DNA of 64,000 nt from Aulostomus chinensis (lineage: Eukaryota; Chordata; Actinopteri; Syngnathiformes; Aulostomidae). Below the pieces are notes generated by a model. It did no database searches, was not told the DNA's origin, and was given only the letters and a program-made list of their open reading frames with translations. The translations under genes and the position numbers were made by a program. The stretch is taken from assembly GCA_037954235.1 (NCBI GenBank), contig JBBMOA010000021.1:20967125-21031124 (forward strand), given 5' to 3'. Position 1 is the first letter of the stretch; each line of letters opens with the position of its first letter. This document shows positions 22,750-35,503 of the stretch, one piece after another.

Positions 22750-25700
22750 CTGAAGCTTGGGAAGCAAATGGGAGTGTGTTGCTGACTGATGTTCATGCAC
22801 CGCCACGTCTCTGCTGGCAGGGAGGGCTTCGCCATGCATGAGGTGTGATGCTGTTAGAGGTGGATGAGGGAGGTGAGCAGGACGAGTGTGTTGGTATCTG
22901 GGTGGCAGCGGGACGATGAGTGCAATACTAACGGTCGAGGGGTGCTTAGGAGATGACGGGCAGGAGTCAGAGTCTGGAGGGCTCTGCTTGGGCGCTGGAG
23001 CACTCTCCTAGCAACAAGAGCACGACATGATGAGACTACAACTACCAAACTACCAAGCAACTACAATGAAGACAGTCGGAGTTTAGTGAGGAGCAGGGAA
23101 TGATCGAGGGCCTCCTGCAGCAGAAGAAGAAGATTGGGTTGCAGGTTAGAGATTACAGGAGAGAGCAAGTTAGGGTTCGGATTGACGACCACATGCTTGT
23201 ACATCTGAGTGAGTTGATTCAGTTCCATCAGAGCTGCTTTCCCCCTCCTTGTCTAACAGGATGAATCAGTGACACCCCACTTTGATTGCGACGATTCGTG
23301 ATGGAATCAAACATAATATTCCTCCAGAATACACGGACCGTGAATCAGATCAGATTACGGGAGGATCAGAGGAGGTGAGGACGTGAGCGGTACCAACTTT
23401 ATCACAGCAAAGAGACAGACGGAATCTCTTCTTGTGCGGGTCAGAAGCAAACCGCCAGATTTTGAAAGAGAACTGCAAGGAAGCCAGGAGAGCATTAGCT
23501 TCCCATCCCAGAACGAGAACGTGTGACTTCTCAGGTCTCACAGACACTTTAGATCTTCGTCAGAAACCAGTTCAACACTTGACAAACACACATGGGTGTC
23601 TGCCTCGTTCACACGGCAGCCTCCCCCGGTCGTCTCCCTGGAACGGGAGCCGGAGCAGAGGTCCTGGGCAATATCCCAACTCAGCACCCTGAAACATGAC
23701 ACGGAGGCTGCGGTGTGAACGACAGCCTGAGCAGGAAATCCAGCGGTGTCCAGAGCCTCCTTCCAGCTGTCAATCTTAACAGGTACCTGATCTACTTGCT
23801 GTTTTAAACTTCCCTCAAGAAGCATCTCTTCCCTCTCCCTCAGTGAAAAAGACAATCAAGAAAAAGTTTCCATGTTAAGTGTGATGTCATAAACATCTGG
23901 GTCACTCTATGTGATCATGATCATGTGATTCCTCTCCTAGGAACAAGTTTTAGAGCTGGATGAGAGACGCTCCTCTCCTCTCTGGTGCACCACACGGCCG
24001 ACTGCTAGTTAGCTTCGCTGCGATAACGAGCGACCGCCAACGTCATCAAATACATCGTAATCTCAAGCGTCAGTCTGTGCCTGCTTAAACAGAACGAGCG
24101 TTGAGCTCCGCATTCATTCTCCACCTCTGGGGCCCACGCAGTTGCATGATGGAAACTGTAGGAGTCAGTGTTTGTGAAGCCTGACTGACAGCCTTCCCGT
24201 CTGGTGTCACCAGTCTGCGCTGTGAAGGGGAGCGACCCCACACCCCAATGTACTCTGAAGAACTGAGAGGAAGCAGGCCGACTGACAGCAACGCTCACAA
24301 CCTCCAGCAATAAACGCTGCTGCCTTTCCGGCAGGTTCCTGACCACAGCAGAGATGCAGCCTCTTCCCTTGTTGACCTGACAGCGTTGTTAATGTTCCGG
24401 GATTAACTGGCCGTCAGGGAGACGCCGGACAGAGTAAACACCTTCGGCGGCAGCAGGAGTGAGTCTGTCTCCCTCAGGGTGGCACCTACCTTGTCATTGA
24501 GATCTAGGACGTAGGTGCTGTGTCTCCACTTGGTGAGGACGATGGGGTCCTGCTGCCTCCTCTCCAGACTCCGACTCTTGGGGACCTCTCCAGATTGAGG
24601 GGAGATGTTGTACTGCAGAGAAAGAGAGGGGGCGATAGAGAGACAGAGGTGAAGTTTAGACTTGTCGGAGCTCCTCAAAGACCCTCCGCTGTCGCCTCCT
24701 CTCCCCTACCTCTCTTTTTACCGTCCACAGCAGCATTGAAGAGAGCAGCTCTCTGTCTGCCGCCGTCAGCTGGCAGCTCCTCTGACAGCGTCCATGTCCT
24801 GGCTGATGTCCACTCACTCTGAGACTGAACGCTCTATTCTGGTCTGCTGTAAAGCCTCCAGATTATGAGGTAATGAGTGAGCCGAGAATAGTTGCCTCAC
24901 CAGGGGGTTCAAGTAAGACACTAAGACCCCATGCCAGGAGGCGGAGCCACAGAAAAAGTGTCAGGTGATCAGCAGCGTTTGTTGATGAGCTCCAAAAACC
25001 ATCAATGGAAACATCAGGACTGAACTCATGCAGGGTGATCCAGGGGCACGCCGTTTTTATTTAGCCAGTGATTTCAGTAATCTGATTACAACAGACAAAA
25101 GAAGCTTCATCTTTTTAAAAGCAGTCACCATGTGACCCACCTGGCATCTACATGACCTTTGATCAGAGTTGTTCAGCTGCACAGGCTGTGTGTGAGTGGT
25201 GGCGCAGAAAGTTCTCGCTCAGCTGACGAAGGCGTTTCTGGTGGGGGTTGATGATATCGCGTATCGGGATGTTTGCTACCTGGAACCTACAGGTGTGGCT
25301 CACTGTGAACGCCTGGACCCTTGAGAAGAACCAGACCTCAGTCATTCCACGCTGACTCAGCTGATCACACGATCAGTCAGACAGCCTCACCTGGCTACAC
25401 CTGAGCTTCAACCTTCAGTCAAGCTGCCGCAGGAAACGGACGCACTGAAGGTCGAGTGTGCAGACTTTATAGTTTAACGTCAGCACTAACCGGTGCTGAG
25501 AGGAGCCATTTTCACTCTGTAAATCGATCCAGGATCGATGTTAAGGGGGTGTGGCACTGAAGCCATGACGGCTCATCTCACCTTGGGCAACTCCCACTCG
25601 GACCTGGATCCATCAGCACTGTAGTAGTAGGGCCGGCCTTGTTCATCCACGTGTTTGATCCACTGCAAACACAGAGACCAGTCAAGGCCCAGGAAACTTA

Positions 25701-28700
25701 AAACGGCATTTGAACAACACAAAGCAGCAAAGTCCAGTCACTGAAACTGTCCCTGAAAAGCAGCACTGCACCTTCTCCTGAGTGTACTCAGAGACGTAGA
25801 GTGTGTGTCCGTGCTCGTCCAGCTCCTCCGACCAGCCTCTAGGGGGCGATCCGTACTGGCTGTCCGACTGACTGGAGTGGGTGCTGTGGCAGTTCTCCTC
25901 TGACGACGCCGGCTGCGGAGGGAAGGAGGAGCTTTAGGACTCAACTTTAGAGAACAACACGAGCATGCCGGGGACCCGTCAGGGACGTCTGACGCGGTCT
26001 CTGGCTTGGACACGCGTCGCTCCAGACAGAAGAGCTGTGCATGAGTGTCATGTTTCTATGACAACATTGCCTCAACGTGTTTGACGGAGCAGCACGGCTC
26101 CTTTGCTTTTAATCACCTATTTGTTACTTCTATTTGAGTTTTCTTTTCTTCCCAGGCAGCGACACGATGACGCACGTGTTCATTCTTTCTATGAATGACG
26201 GCGAAGTCCTGCTGTCACTCGTCAGTCTGAGAGCTGCAGCGCGACGATGATGACGAGGAGGACGAGGAGGGGGAGGGTGTGTGAGTGACACAAGGCCTGT
26301 TGGAGCGTCAACAGCAACATTAACAATCTGGGTTTTCTCTCTACTACTGACATCATCAGATCTGTCAAGAACAAGCTTCTCCCTCACTGTCACGGTAACC
26401 AGGGTGACCCCCCCCCCGACAACCACATATATACTCAAATACCATGTGAATGGCTGCCTGAACATGAGCAACAGAAATAACACTGCTGCTTTTCTAAATA
26501 GTCCAGAGCTTAGTAGTGAGAAGCAGAGCACATATGACCCCTCCTCGTTAGCAACGATGCTAACGCTAAGAACAGAAGTATGTGGGTTTGTGTGGAGCTG
26601 CTCAAGATGGCATTAGAATGTCACTGTCACAGCCACTGATGCCACGCCCTTCACTGTGCTCGGAGACAAACATCGTCATGGTTACGCTGCGCTGGCGTGA
26701 TCTCACTGCAGCACAAAAAGCTACACTAAGGTTCCCATCCTCACAACAGATTAGAGCCAGAGTTCAACGTAACAAAGTCTGTTTTCTTTGTGGAAAGAAT
26801 TTCGATCACTTTAAGACTTTGTGTTTGCTAATTGTGCTGTGACGCTTGGCAGCCGGTTAGCTTAGCTTCAAACTGTAGAACAGCTAGCTGAAGGTAAACT
26901 GGTTCAACTCAGAGATTTAGAACATGAGCTTTCTTTTATTTTTGTTGCATGTCAGTTGATTAGTGAGCAATTTTCAAAGTTGAAGAGAATCATTAATAAA
27001 TGAACAGAACTTTTACTGCGGCCACTCATCCACCACAACCATGGAGTTCACGGCTGCTCTGGTATGATGGGATGTTTAGTGTGTGACGAGCCCTCCCTCC
27101 TCCACCTGACATAGTACTGTAATACACTATATCACCACAAGAGGGCACCGTTGCCCATTAATCTTGCAACCAGACAAAACTGCAACCAGACAGGAAACCA
27201 GAACTTCCTCAAATCAAAGGCTGCTTCTGTGCCTTCAGTAACCAGCATGTTGGTTTTGGGTCTATTGAAGTCGAGCGTCACAAGCGCACAGACCCACTGA
27301 GTCACTTCCAGGCTGGTTGTCTTCCTCATCCTGGCGCGTACTCTTCCTCACATACCAACTAGACTAATGTGTTTCAGGTATTAATCAAGGACAAAGTCAC
27401 ATGACAGCCTGCTGACTTGTCCAGGTGTAAACAGCTAGAAAACCTTCCTCACCTCACTCTCTGCTGTGCCTTGGCTGTCCCCCCGGATGCTGCTGGTGCT
27501 GCCGCTGGTGTCCCGGGTACGCGGCGGTTTCCAGGTGCGCTCTCCGGTGGCCCGGTTGTAGTAGAAATGCCTCCCGCTCAGGTCTTTGTGGGTCTCCCAG
27601 TCCCCCAGGATATGGAGAGGAGAGCTGGAGGGGACAGGTGGCAGGCTGGACTGGGAGATCTTAAGCTCCTGGAGGTTGGTGTAGACCGGTGAGTCGGACC
27701 GGCCTTGACCTGTGGGTGAGGTTGTCTGGAGGAGGACAGAGAGACGAGGTCAGATCTGTACTTCTGCAAGGTAAGATCCTCCTCCTCGATATCGCCTGTC
27801 GTCTCCCGTTACTCCGACCCTCTAATACGCCTACAGGTTCAGCTGGTCATGAACAGACCGGCCCCCTCTGTCCACAGGTATAAAGGTGAAGGATGAGCAC
27901 TTAAGATGAAGGTATGAACACATGAATGCTGGTGTTCACGTGTTAAGATCAATCATCTCCTTTCAGCACAGCAGGGGTGGCAGTTGAGGGTCTGTGCCGT
28001 CTCTAGGAGGTACCAGGAATGACACCCAGGACAGGAAGTCAACAGTGGATCCATCTGAGGCACCTGAGTCAGACTCAGCTGGTGCTACTGTGACCAGGAC
28101 CGGACCAGAGAGCCCCAGCTGTAGACTGGGATCTCGGGCGATTAGAACATCTGGTGACGCAGCATTCAGTCACACGTGTCCAGTACTGAGAGGTCTGCTA
28201 GCAAACACGACTGACGGGCCGGCTCTTATTCTACTCAGCGGGCCTTGATGATGCTGCTTCTACCCGCTGCACCGCAGGAACTACACTCACACCGACGTAT
28301 TAATAGAATGTGATGGTGAACACGGCCTCTAATAGAGCGTGTAAATGCAGACACACTACAAACATGTTTGAGGCTCAGAATCCTGGCAGCGTCCGAAGGT
28401 CACTGCGCAGCAGCCAGGAAGCAGCGTTACCATGGCTACAGCTCAGCCGATTCAAGGTTCTTCTGAATGCTTCTGTAAAATAATTTGGGGATTTTGGAGC
28501 GACGCTGAGTCTCTGAGGCTGATGCCAAAAATTCCAAGTTAGACATCAGAGCATATGCCGGCGCCACGGCGCTCCCACTCGTCACTGGCGAGCAACGGTG
28601 CTGGGTCTGAACTGTTTTCAGGAGGCAGATGGGACTTCCTGCTGCTCCTGGAATAACAGGAATATTTGTCACGTGAATTATCATTTAATATCCTGCACCC

Positions 28701-30848
28701 GTGCAGGAGCCGGGGAAGCTTTCAGAGGCTTCTGGCTGTTTACAGTTAGTCGCAGGCATTGTTTCTGTGACACCAGGCGGGCTGAGACGAGCTGAGGCGA
28801 GCTGGTCTGGCTGAGGCGAGCTGGTCTGGCTGAGGAGAGCTGGTCTGGCTGAGACGAGCTGGTCTGGCTGAGGCGGGCTGAAGCGCGCTGGTTTGGATGA
28901 ACTCCTGTTGAGGCGCATCACCCCAAACCTGCATGCAGCCGCCTGCTGCAGCTCCAATTAGGGCTGTCATGAAACTGAATGCAGACAATCAAGTGAAGTC
29001 ACTCAGGCAAGACGAACTGTAAGGCTTCTGATAAAGAAGAATTTCACAGACAAAATCTAAACCAAAATATTTACCACCGTCATTCAGGACATTAATTATC
29101 AGTCGACTGCTGACAAGTCAGTGATTTAAGCTCATTGGTTTTGTTCAAGCAGTTTCTAGCGTGTCAGGAGGTGCGACAGTGAGTCAGGCACGTCGAGGAC
29201 GACTTTTGAGAGACGGAGCAGAGGAACAGACATCCAAAACTACAGACCCTGACTTCTATCCAAACACGGATGAATCAAGTCACCACAGGAAGAGAGGCAG
29301 CAGCTCGGTGAAGGTCTCAGGACTGCAGCCGTAGGGGGTTCAGCTCTGGTTACGACTCGCTATTCATGTTATGACGTTCTAACATACGCCGTAACACCAG
29401 AGGTGAAACCACACGGCTTCACTGTGGGTTTCTGTTGTGACTCACACGTGACAGATCACTTTAAATGTGAACCAGCATAGAAACACAACACAAGCGTTTG
29501 TGCTGAGCTGTAGTCAAAATAGTACGACTATAAAATATGAGGGAAATAAAGCAGGTTCATGTGAACTTGTGGTTGAGGTTGATACTGTTTTTCCATTAAT
29601 GTTGCAGCACTAATTCACAACACACACACACACACACACAACTGATGAATTCCTTTTCAAAGGAGTCTAAGGAAAACAAGCTGCAGGTCCCCTGACGGCC
29701 TCGCAGCAGCAGATAATCACGGCTAAATGCAGTGAGCAGGACGCTTTGCTCTCGCTATCTGAGCTTGTGCCTGTCAGTCGTCACTGACACTCCGGCTGCA
29801 CCACCTGCCGGTGTAAACCAGCGCACCCATCAGGCCTGCGTCAACAGAAACTCAGGTGCTGCTGAGTTAAAGCCTTGAAACTAATGTTATAAAGAGGAGA
29901 GATGACTACCACATCTCTGAAACTGAGCAGCGAGCTTGAAATAGAAGCGATGTCAGGAGACAACGGGTGCCCTCTTCAGTAAAACGGACCGTTCTGCATC
30001 TGAAGGGAAGAGCGGCCTTACGCAACGCACCATCTGCCGTCGGGTCTGAATGTTGAGCTGATTGAACTGATGTCCAACTGAGTCGGACGGACAAACGCTG
30101 GCTCATGAAGCTAGCTGCACTCCAGTGGAACAGTTACAAAGCAGCAGAGGTCTGCCAGGGTCAGATGGAATCTTCTCAAACAATAAAAGACACCAGGAAA
30201 TGAATCACCATGGGATGTCCATCTGTTGCTGGTCTAAATTAGTTTGACTCTGCAAACATTGGGGGAAAATATCACTGCTGATACTCAGAAGAAAGTCTCC
30301 GTGCCTTCACCTTGAGTCCAGGGCTGCACACAAACACCTCGTCGTCATCCTCCCTGGCTCTCCCGTAACCTCTCAGTGGCTTATATGAACGTCGCATGGC
30401 GATGCACGGCACCCGCGGCCCTCCTGCACACACTAACCGTCTCTGTGGCTGCCTGACAGAGTAGATGAAGGTAAGAGGAAGTTGTAGATGGTGACTGTGA
30501 CAGAGGTTAGGAGGAAGAGGATCTTCCTACCTCTCAGACGCACAAATGCCAAGTACAAACTGCTCTGACACAACAGGAAGTGCTGAAAGTCAGATCTTCC
30601 TCTACCAGAGTGAGTGTGACTTCAAGTGGGCACTGACAGACGTGTTGACAGACGAACGGCTGTTCCGGAGTGTTCCACCTGAGGTCAGGCTCTATATTTA
30701 CCCTCAGTGCTGCTGCAGGGAGCATAACACCACTGATCACTGCTGATGCACAAGCGCTTCAGCCTGGATAATCAAGATGACGCAGCAGGAAATCAAGATG
30801 CTCAACAATGACAAGCTGGTGCTGCTGAGATGAAGAAATAAATGAGCT

Positions 30849-30882
<34 letters not shown>

Positions 30883-32493
30883 GGTCTGAGGGTCTGTCAG
30901 CATCGCTGGTCTGGTCCAATCAAACTTTGCAGAAAATAAACATCCTTGTTCCAGAATCTCACATGAGAATTGTAAAGAACGCTGAACTGTCCAGGTTCTG
31001 TTGTTGGACTTTAACCTGGAACGTAAACATCTGTTGAGTTGAGTTTGAAGGAAGGACTGAAAGCACACGGTGATAAACGCTCACCGAGGAAATTCACGCT
31101 GCACATGACGACATCAGCTGGTTACATCTCTAGGTTTTCAGACCAAGTGAGACACAGCGTGACGACCCTCTGCTTCATCTGCCCGTCCAACACGCTCAAA
31201 CATCTTTCAATTACAATGACAGATTCAATGAAAAGGGAGAAAAAACGAGGAGAACGTTCACTTCAGCTCCCCACGCTGATGCTGACCACACTGCTTTTGA
31301 TCCGGCAGTGAATGAGCAACAAATAACTTCAGCCTCCTCCAACAACAACCTCTAATTTCATGCTTCTCTTCTGCACGTTACTGTGATGCAACAGGATTCA
31401 AAAATATATTCAACAGATCGAATTCAAACTCAGACATCCTAAAACGAAAGGCAACACCACCACTGAGTGTCTGAGGGAGGGGGCCCTTCCAGAGCGCCTC
31501 CATCCATCCCTGGACCTTCCTGAGACTCCTCCAGTTTGATGGAGGTGCATTTAACACTTGTGTATGATAAAAAAAAAAAACCTGACAGATGACGTTGGCC
31601 AAAAGGATTTATCAACTCACGTCACTGAGGCGCACGAGGGCTGATGACCAGCCTCGTCTGGACTGAGGGAGATGTGGCAGAGGGCTGGGAGGCAGGAGAT
31701 CCAGACCCGGGGTTTCTGACAGGTAATTAAATCTGGAGAGGACTCACGGGGGAGGGAGGGATCGCTCGTACAGCTTGGAGGGAGAGAGGTGTAAATGAGG
31801 GATGGATGGAGTGAGCGAGATAAAGGGCAGGAGGTGGGGGGAGTGCTGCTGAATACTGAGCAGTCGTCACAGCAGCAGCGTGTCTGCACGGCCATGATAA
31901 ATGAGACTACCGGCTGGTAGAGTACAGAATCTACACAAACTACATTAGGAAGCATCGCACAGCCTGGAGAGAGAGCAGGCCACCGCTGCAGATGAAGACT
32001 GATCCGGCTCGGACGCAGGATGACGGACACGCAGAGCGCGAGACAGGGATGAGAGGAGGCCAGCTAATGGAGCTCAGAGAGCTTCTGCATCACAGTTCCT
32101 GCAGTTGCTGTATTTATTACCACGTTGAGAGGAACGCTGTGCTCCTGCGTCATGCAGCCTCAGGAGTCCCACCGTGTCTGTGCAATCACCAGCGCACCGG
32201 ACCTCTCAGGGCGCTGCAAATGAAACCATAAATTACTCTGTGTGGAGAGATGTGTGCGGGTCAGGGCGAGGGCAGCAGGGACCGGGCTTACACTGCCTGA
32301 CCACTAGGTGTCTCTCTGGAGTTGGGATGGAGGTCTTGGAGCAGGTAGGCTGAGTCTCCATCAAATCTATCTGGCCATGAGGAGGGTAGTGTGAGGGGGA
32401 GAGGCTTCCAGAGACAATCACATGGCATGCCACTCTTCTGCATCGCCATGCTGCACTCTGAGAAGTATTTGTGCAGCCGTTCGTGCGCGCGTG

Positions 32494-32540
<47 letters not shown>

Positions 32541-35465
32541 GCACAGCAGGATGCAGCCGCACTGCTGCAGTGTACTCAGACTTCTGCCGATGCCAGGATG
32601 TTACAGAGGAAGAAAGTAGATCAGTTCTCTTTACTGCCTCACCTTTGACCGGCTTCCAGTCAGAACAGAATAAAACATCTTACAACTTCCCACCATCACC
32701 AAACGGCTCAGTCGCTCCCATGCCAAGTGTGAGAGTTCTCCAGGGTTCAGTCCAGAGGGAGGTGGTTCCCAACCGCCACCGCCAGCTTAGCGTCCTCCTG
32801 GTGCTTTACTGTGTGACGAGCTGCACGAACAGGGACGATGGTGAATGTTGCGTGTGTTTCTTCTCTAATAATTCATGGTGTTTGACTCAACTGCTGACAG
32901 AAGAAGCCACAGAAGCACTTGTGTGAAGAGGGGAAGCCCCGCCTTCTGCCACCCCTCACCTTCAAACTGGTGCTGTGAGCAGCTGCGATTGTCAGCTTGA
33001 AGAGTTAAACGCTGCTGCATCCCCCTCCTCCTAAACCGTCTGACACCGCTACAACCGTGTTGCACTGATCTGTTTATTTTAGTGAGGCCACAGCAACCAC
33101 ACAAAGGCAGAGGATGGGAGGCACAACCCCCCCACCCCCACCCCCTGGACTCCTACCACCTCCAAAGCACCCTTGATGTTATGTTGGGTTTTAATGCCAA
33201 TGTGTTCTACCAGTTACCCCACTGATTCATCCACTGAATACTTGCGCTTCAGTACAGAGCAGCAGTAACGATACCAGAGGAGCGATGATCGGATGTTGGA
33301 ATCCCAGCTCACTGCTGCTGTTCGCTGGAGCAAAGCTCTCAACAGCACAACAGAAAGAACAGCAGACAGTGGCGCTGCTGTTCGGTTCCCGTTTCACATG
33401 TGCCAACGCAAGGCAAGTCTGTCCAGTAGAAAACAGCCCATCAGCTGACAGTGTCACATGACCCCACAAACAAGTGCGCAGGGCAACACTGAGATCAAAC
33501 CTCACCAGGATTTGAAAGCTTGAGCTGAGTCAGGAGCTGCTTTGAGTTCTGTAGGTTCATTGAGAGTCTGGACTCCCATTCTAGACTCCAGAGATCCATT
33601 AACATCAAACCCTCAATCAAGGGAACACACATGAATATCAGTCTGGTAGTTTTTGCCGGATCCTGCAACAAATGCTAGTATTAGCATCAGCAAAGATTCA
33701 ACTAAGAATCAGACTGGAACTGAAACCCTGACACATTTCCAGCACAGCAACCAGGGTCAACTACCAGTTCTAGCTCCAACAGCTGCCGCCTGCAGTCCGT
33801 GTCTACGTGTGTGTTCGTGTTCTTTCCTCTCGCTAAGGTGATGTGAAGGCCGCAGCACGTTAAACAGCAGAGATGTTCGCTGATTATGTTTCCATGATCT
33901 TCTCTCCGGGTCCCGCCGCAGCGCCGGTGCACTCACCCTGTCACTGCGTGACATCGTGCGATTGTGTAATTAAATTAGAAGAAAGCAGGTTAAAGGAAGT
34001 GTGGTGGGGTGGCTGAGAGGTGGCATGGTGGCTCAGGGATTCGTGACCACAGAGACGCCCCGCCGATGTGGCGGCTGTGCTAAGGTTAGAGGGGAGGGTG
34101 GGGGTGCACCCCCTCCAGCCGATGCATCCATCCACTTGGCTCCGTCTGTTCTTTTGTCCTCAGTCCTCTCATCTTTCTCCGCTGACCTCTTCCCGCCTCC
34201 TTCTGTTTCCTCTCTCTACAAACACAATGTCTCTGCTCTTCCCTCCACTGCATCTTGTGATACTCCTAGGTCTTGTTGACTATTTTCTAGCTCTTCTCCT
34301 TTGCTCGGCCAACGCCCAGCCGCCCCCCGCCCCTTCCCTCCAGGAGCCATGATGCTGTTGATGAGAGGTGTGTCATATGGCCGGATGAACCTCTATTTCC
34401 ACCTCACTGAGCGCCAGTCACACCGCGTTGGCTCGTTCCTCCATCATCATGTCTGTGGCATTTTGCGAGCTCGCCCCTCCAACCCTCCTCTGACACAGAA
34501 ACATATCAACATGCACCAGCTCACCAAAGGATGCATAGCAACCAGCTACAGCTTCGCACTGCAGTTGGCGTTACAGCTTGGGAGGGGGCAAATATTGACT
34601 TCCCTCACAAACGCAACCTCAAGCATCCACATACACAGGTCAGCAAAACACGGCCGGCGTTTGTGAGTGTGAAGTGGAAAAGCTGTGAAAAACAGCGGCA
34701 TGAAAGTGCGTCAGCATCTTTTCACTCTGCACCATCAGGATGACTTTCATTACTCGGATCCGAGGATTCAACCAAGCTCGCAACTTGACGGAGATGTAAG
34801 CAATTAACCTTTTGGTCTGAAGCTGATAACACTCACACAGTGTCAATGGACACACACCCTGGGAATGATAAACCTCGGCTGGGTGGAGAATTCCCACTGC
34901 TGCTGCTGCTTGGATACTGCACACAGAGAAACCTCCAGGCTGAAGAAAAGGGCACAGCACGGTTTAATCGTGTTAAAACAAGCTGCAAATTAGAGCTCGT
35001 CGTGTTTTGGTTTTAACATTTCAGATGTATGCCAAATGCTTTTATACATTCAGAATCGTTGAAACAGCATCTCTGCTGTGTTCGTGTCTTCTGTTCTGTG
35101 CTGAAATGTTGATGAGTGAGGGAGGGGATGGATTTTGAGGACAGGGGAAGCCTGCAGCCTCGTTCAGTCTCATGTGCATATGGGACGCTGTCGTTGGCCA
35201 AGAACCAGTCTGCAGCACTGAGGCGGAGGATTCTACTGTAGGAGCGAGCTAAACTAGAGCGAGAGAATCAAACAATTCATATCTGGGACAAGACGTCCAT
35301 GGTTATTTTAGAGGCACCCAGAGGATCACAGGGTTTGGCTTCTATTTGAGGCGAAACTTGAGTTGGAGCACGAAACCAAACGCCAGCGAGCCACAATCAG
35401 ACTGACATCCCCTTTTTAGTCTCATTCCTCTCTTTAAAGCACATGGAGAGATAGGGTGTTTAAGA

Positions 35466-35503
<38 letters not shown>

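Noticed and set aside
31614..31725. Proline-rich open stretch between CTGTCAG and GAC|GTGAGT, minus strand
   Set aside because: Entry phase does not match exon 2, so it cannot be a cassette exon in the arhgap12 frame.
33937..33954. ATG plus six codons (MSRSDR) and GTGAGT donor in phase 0, minus strand
   Set aside because: No promoter-like sequence, and short ATG-to-donor matches occur every few kilobases by chance (another near 32.64 kb).
33990..34120. Possible second copy of the (TGGA)-tailed element (ggcatggtggctcagggattc)
   Set aside because: Only a short phrase resembles it; no tail and no further match.
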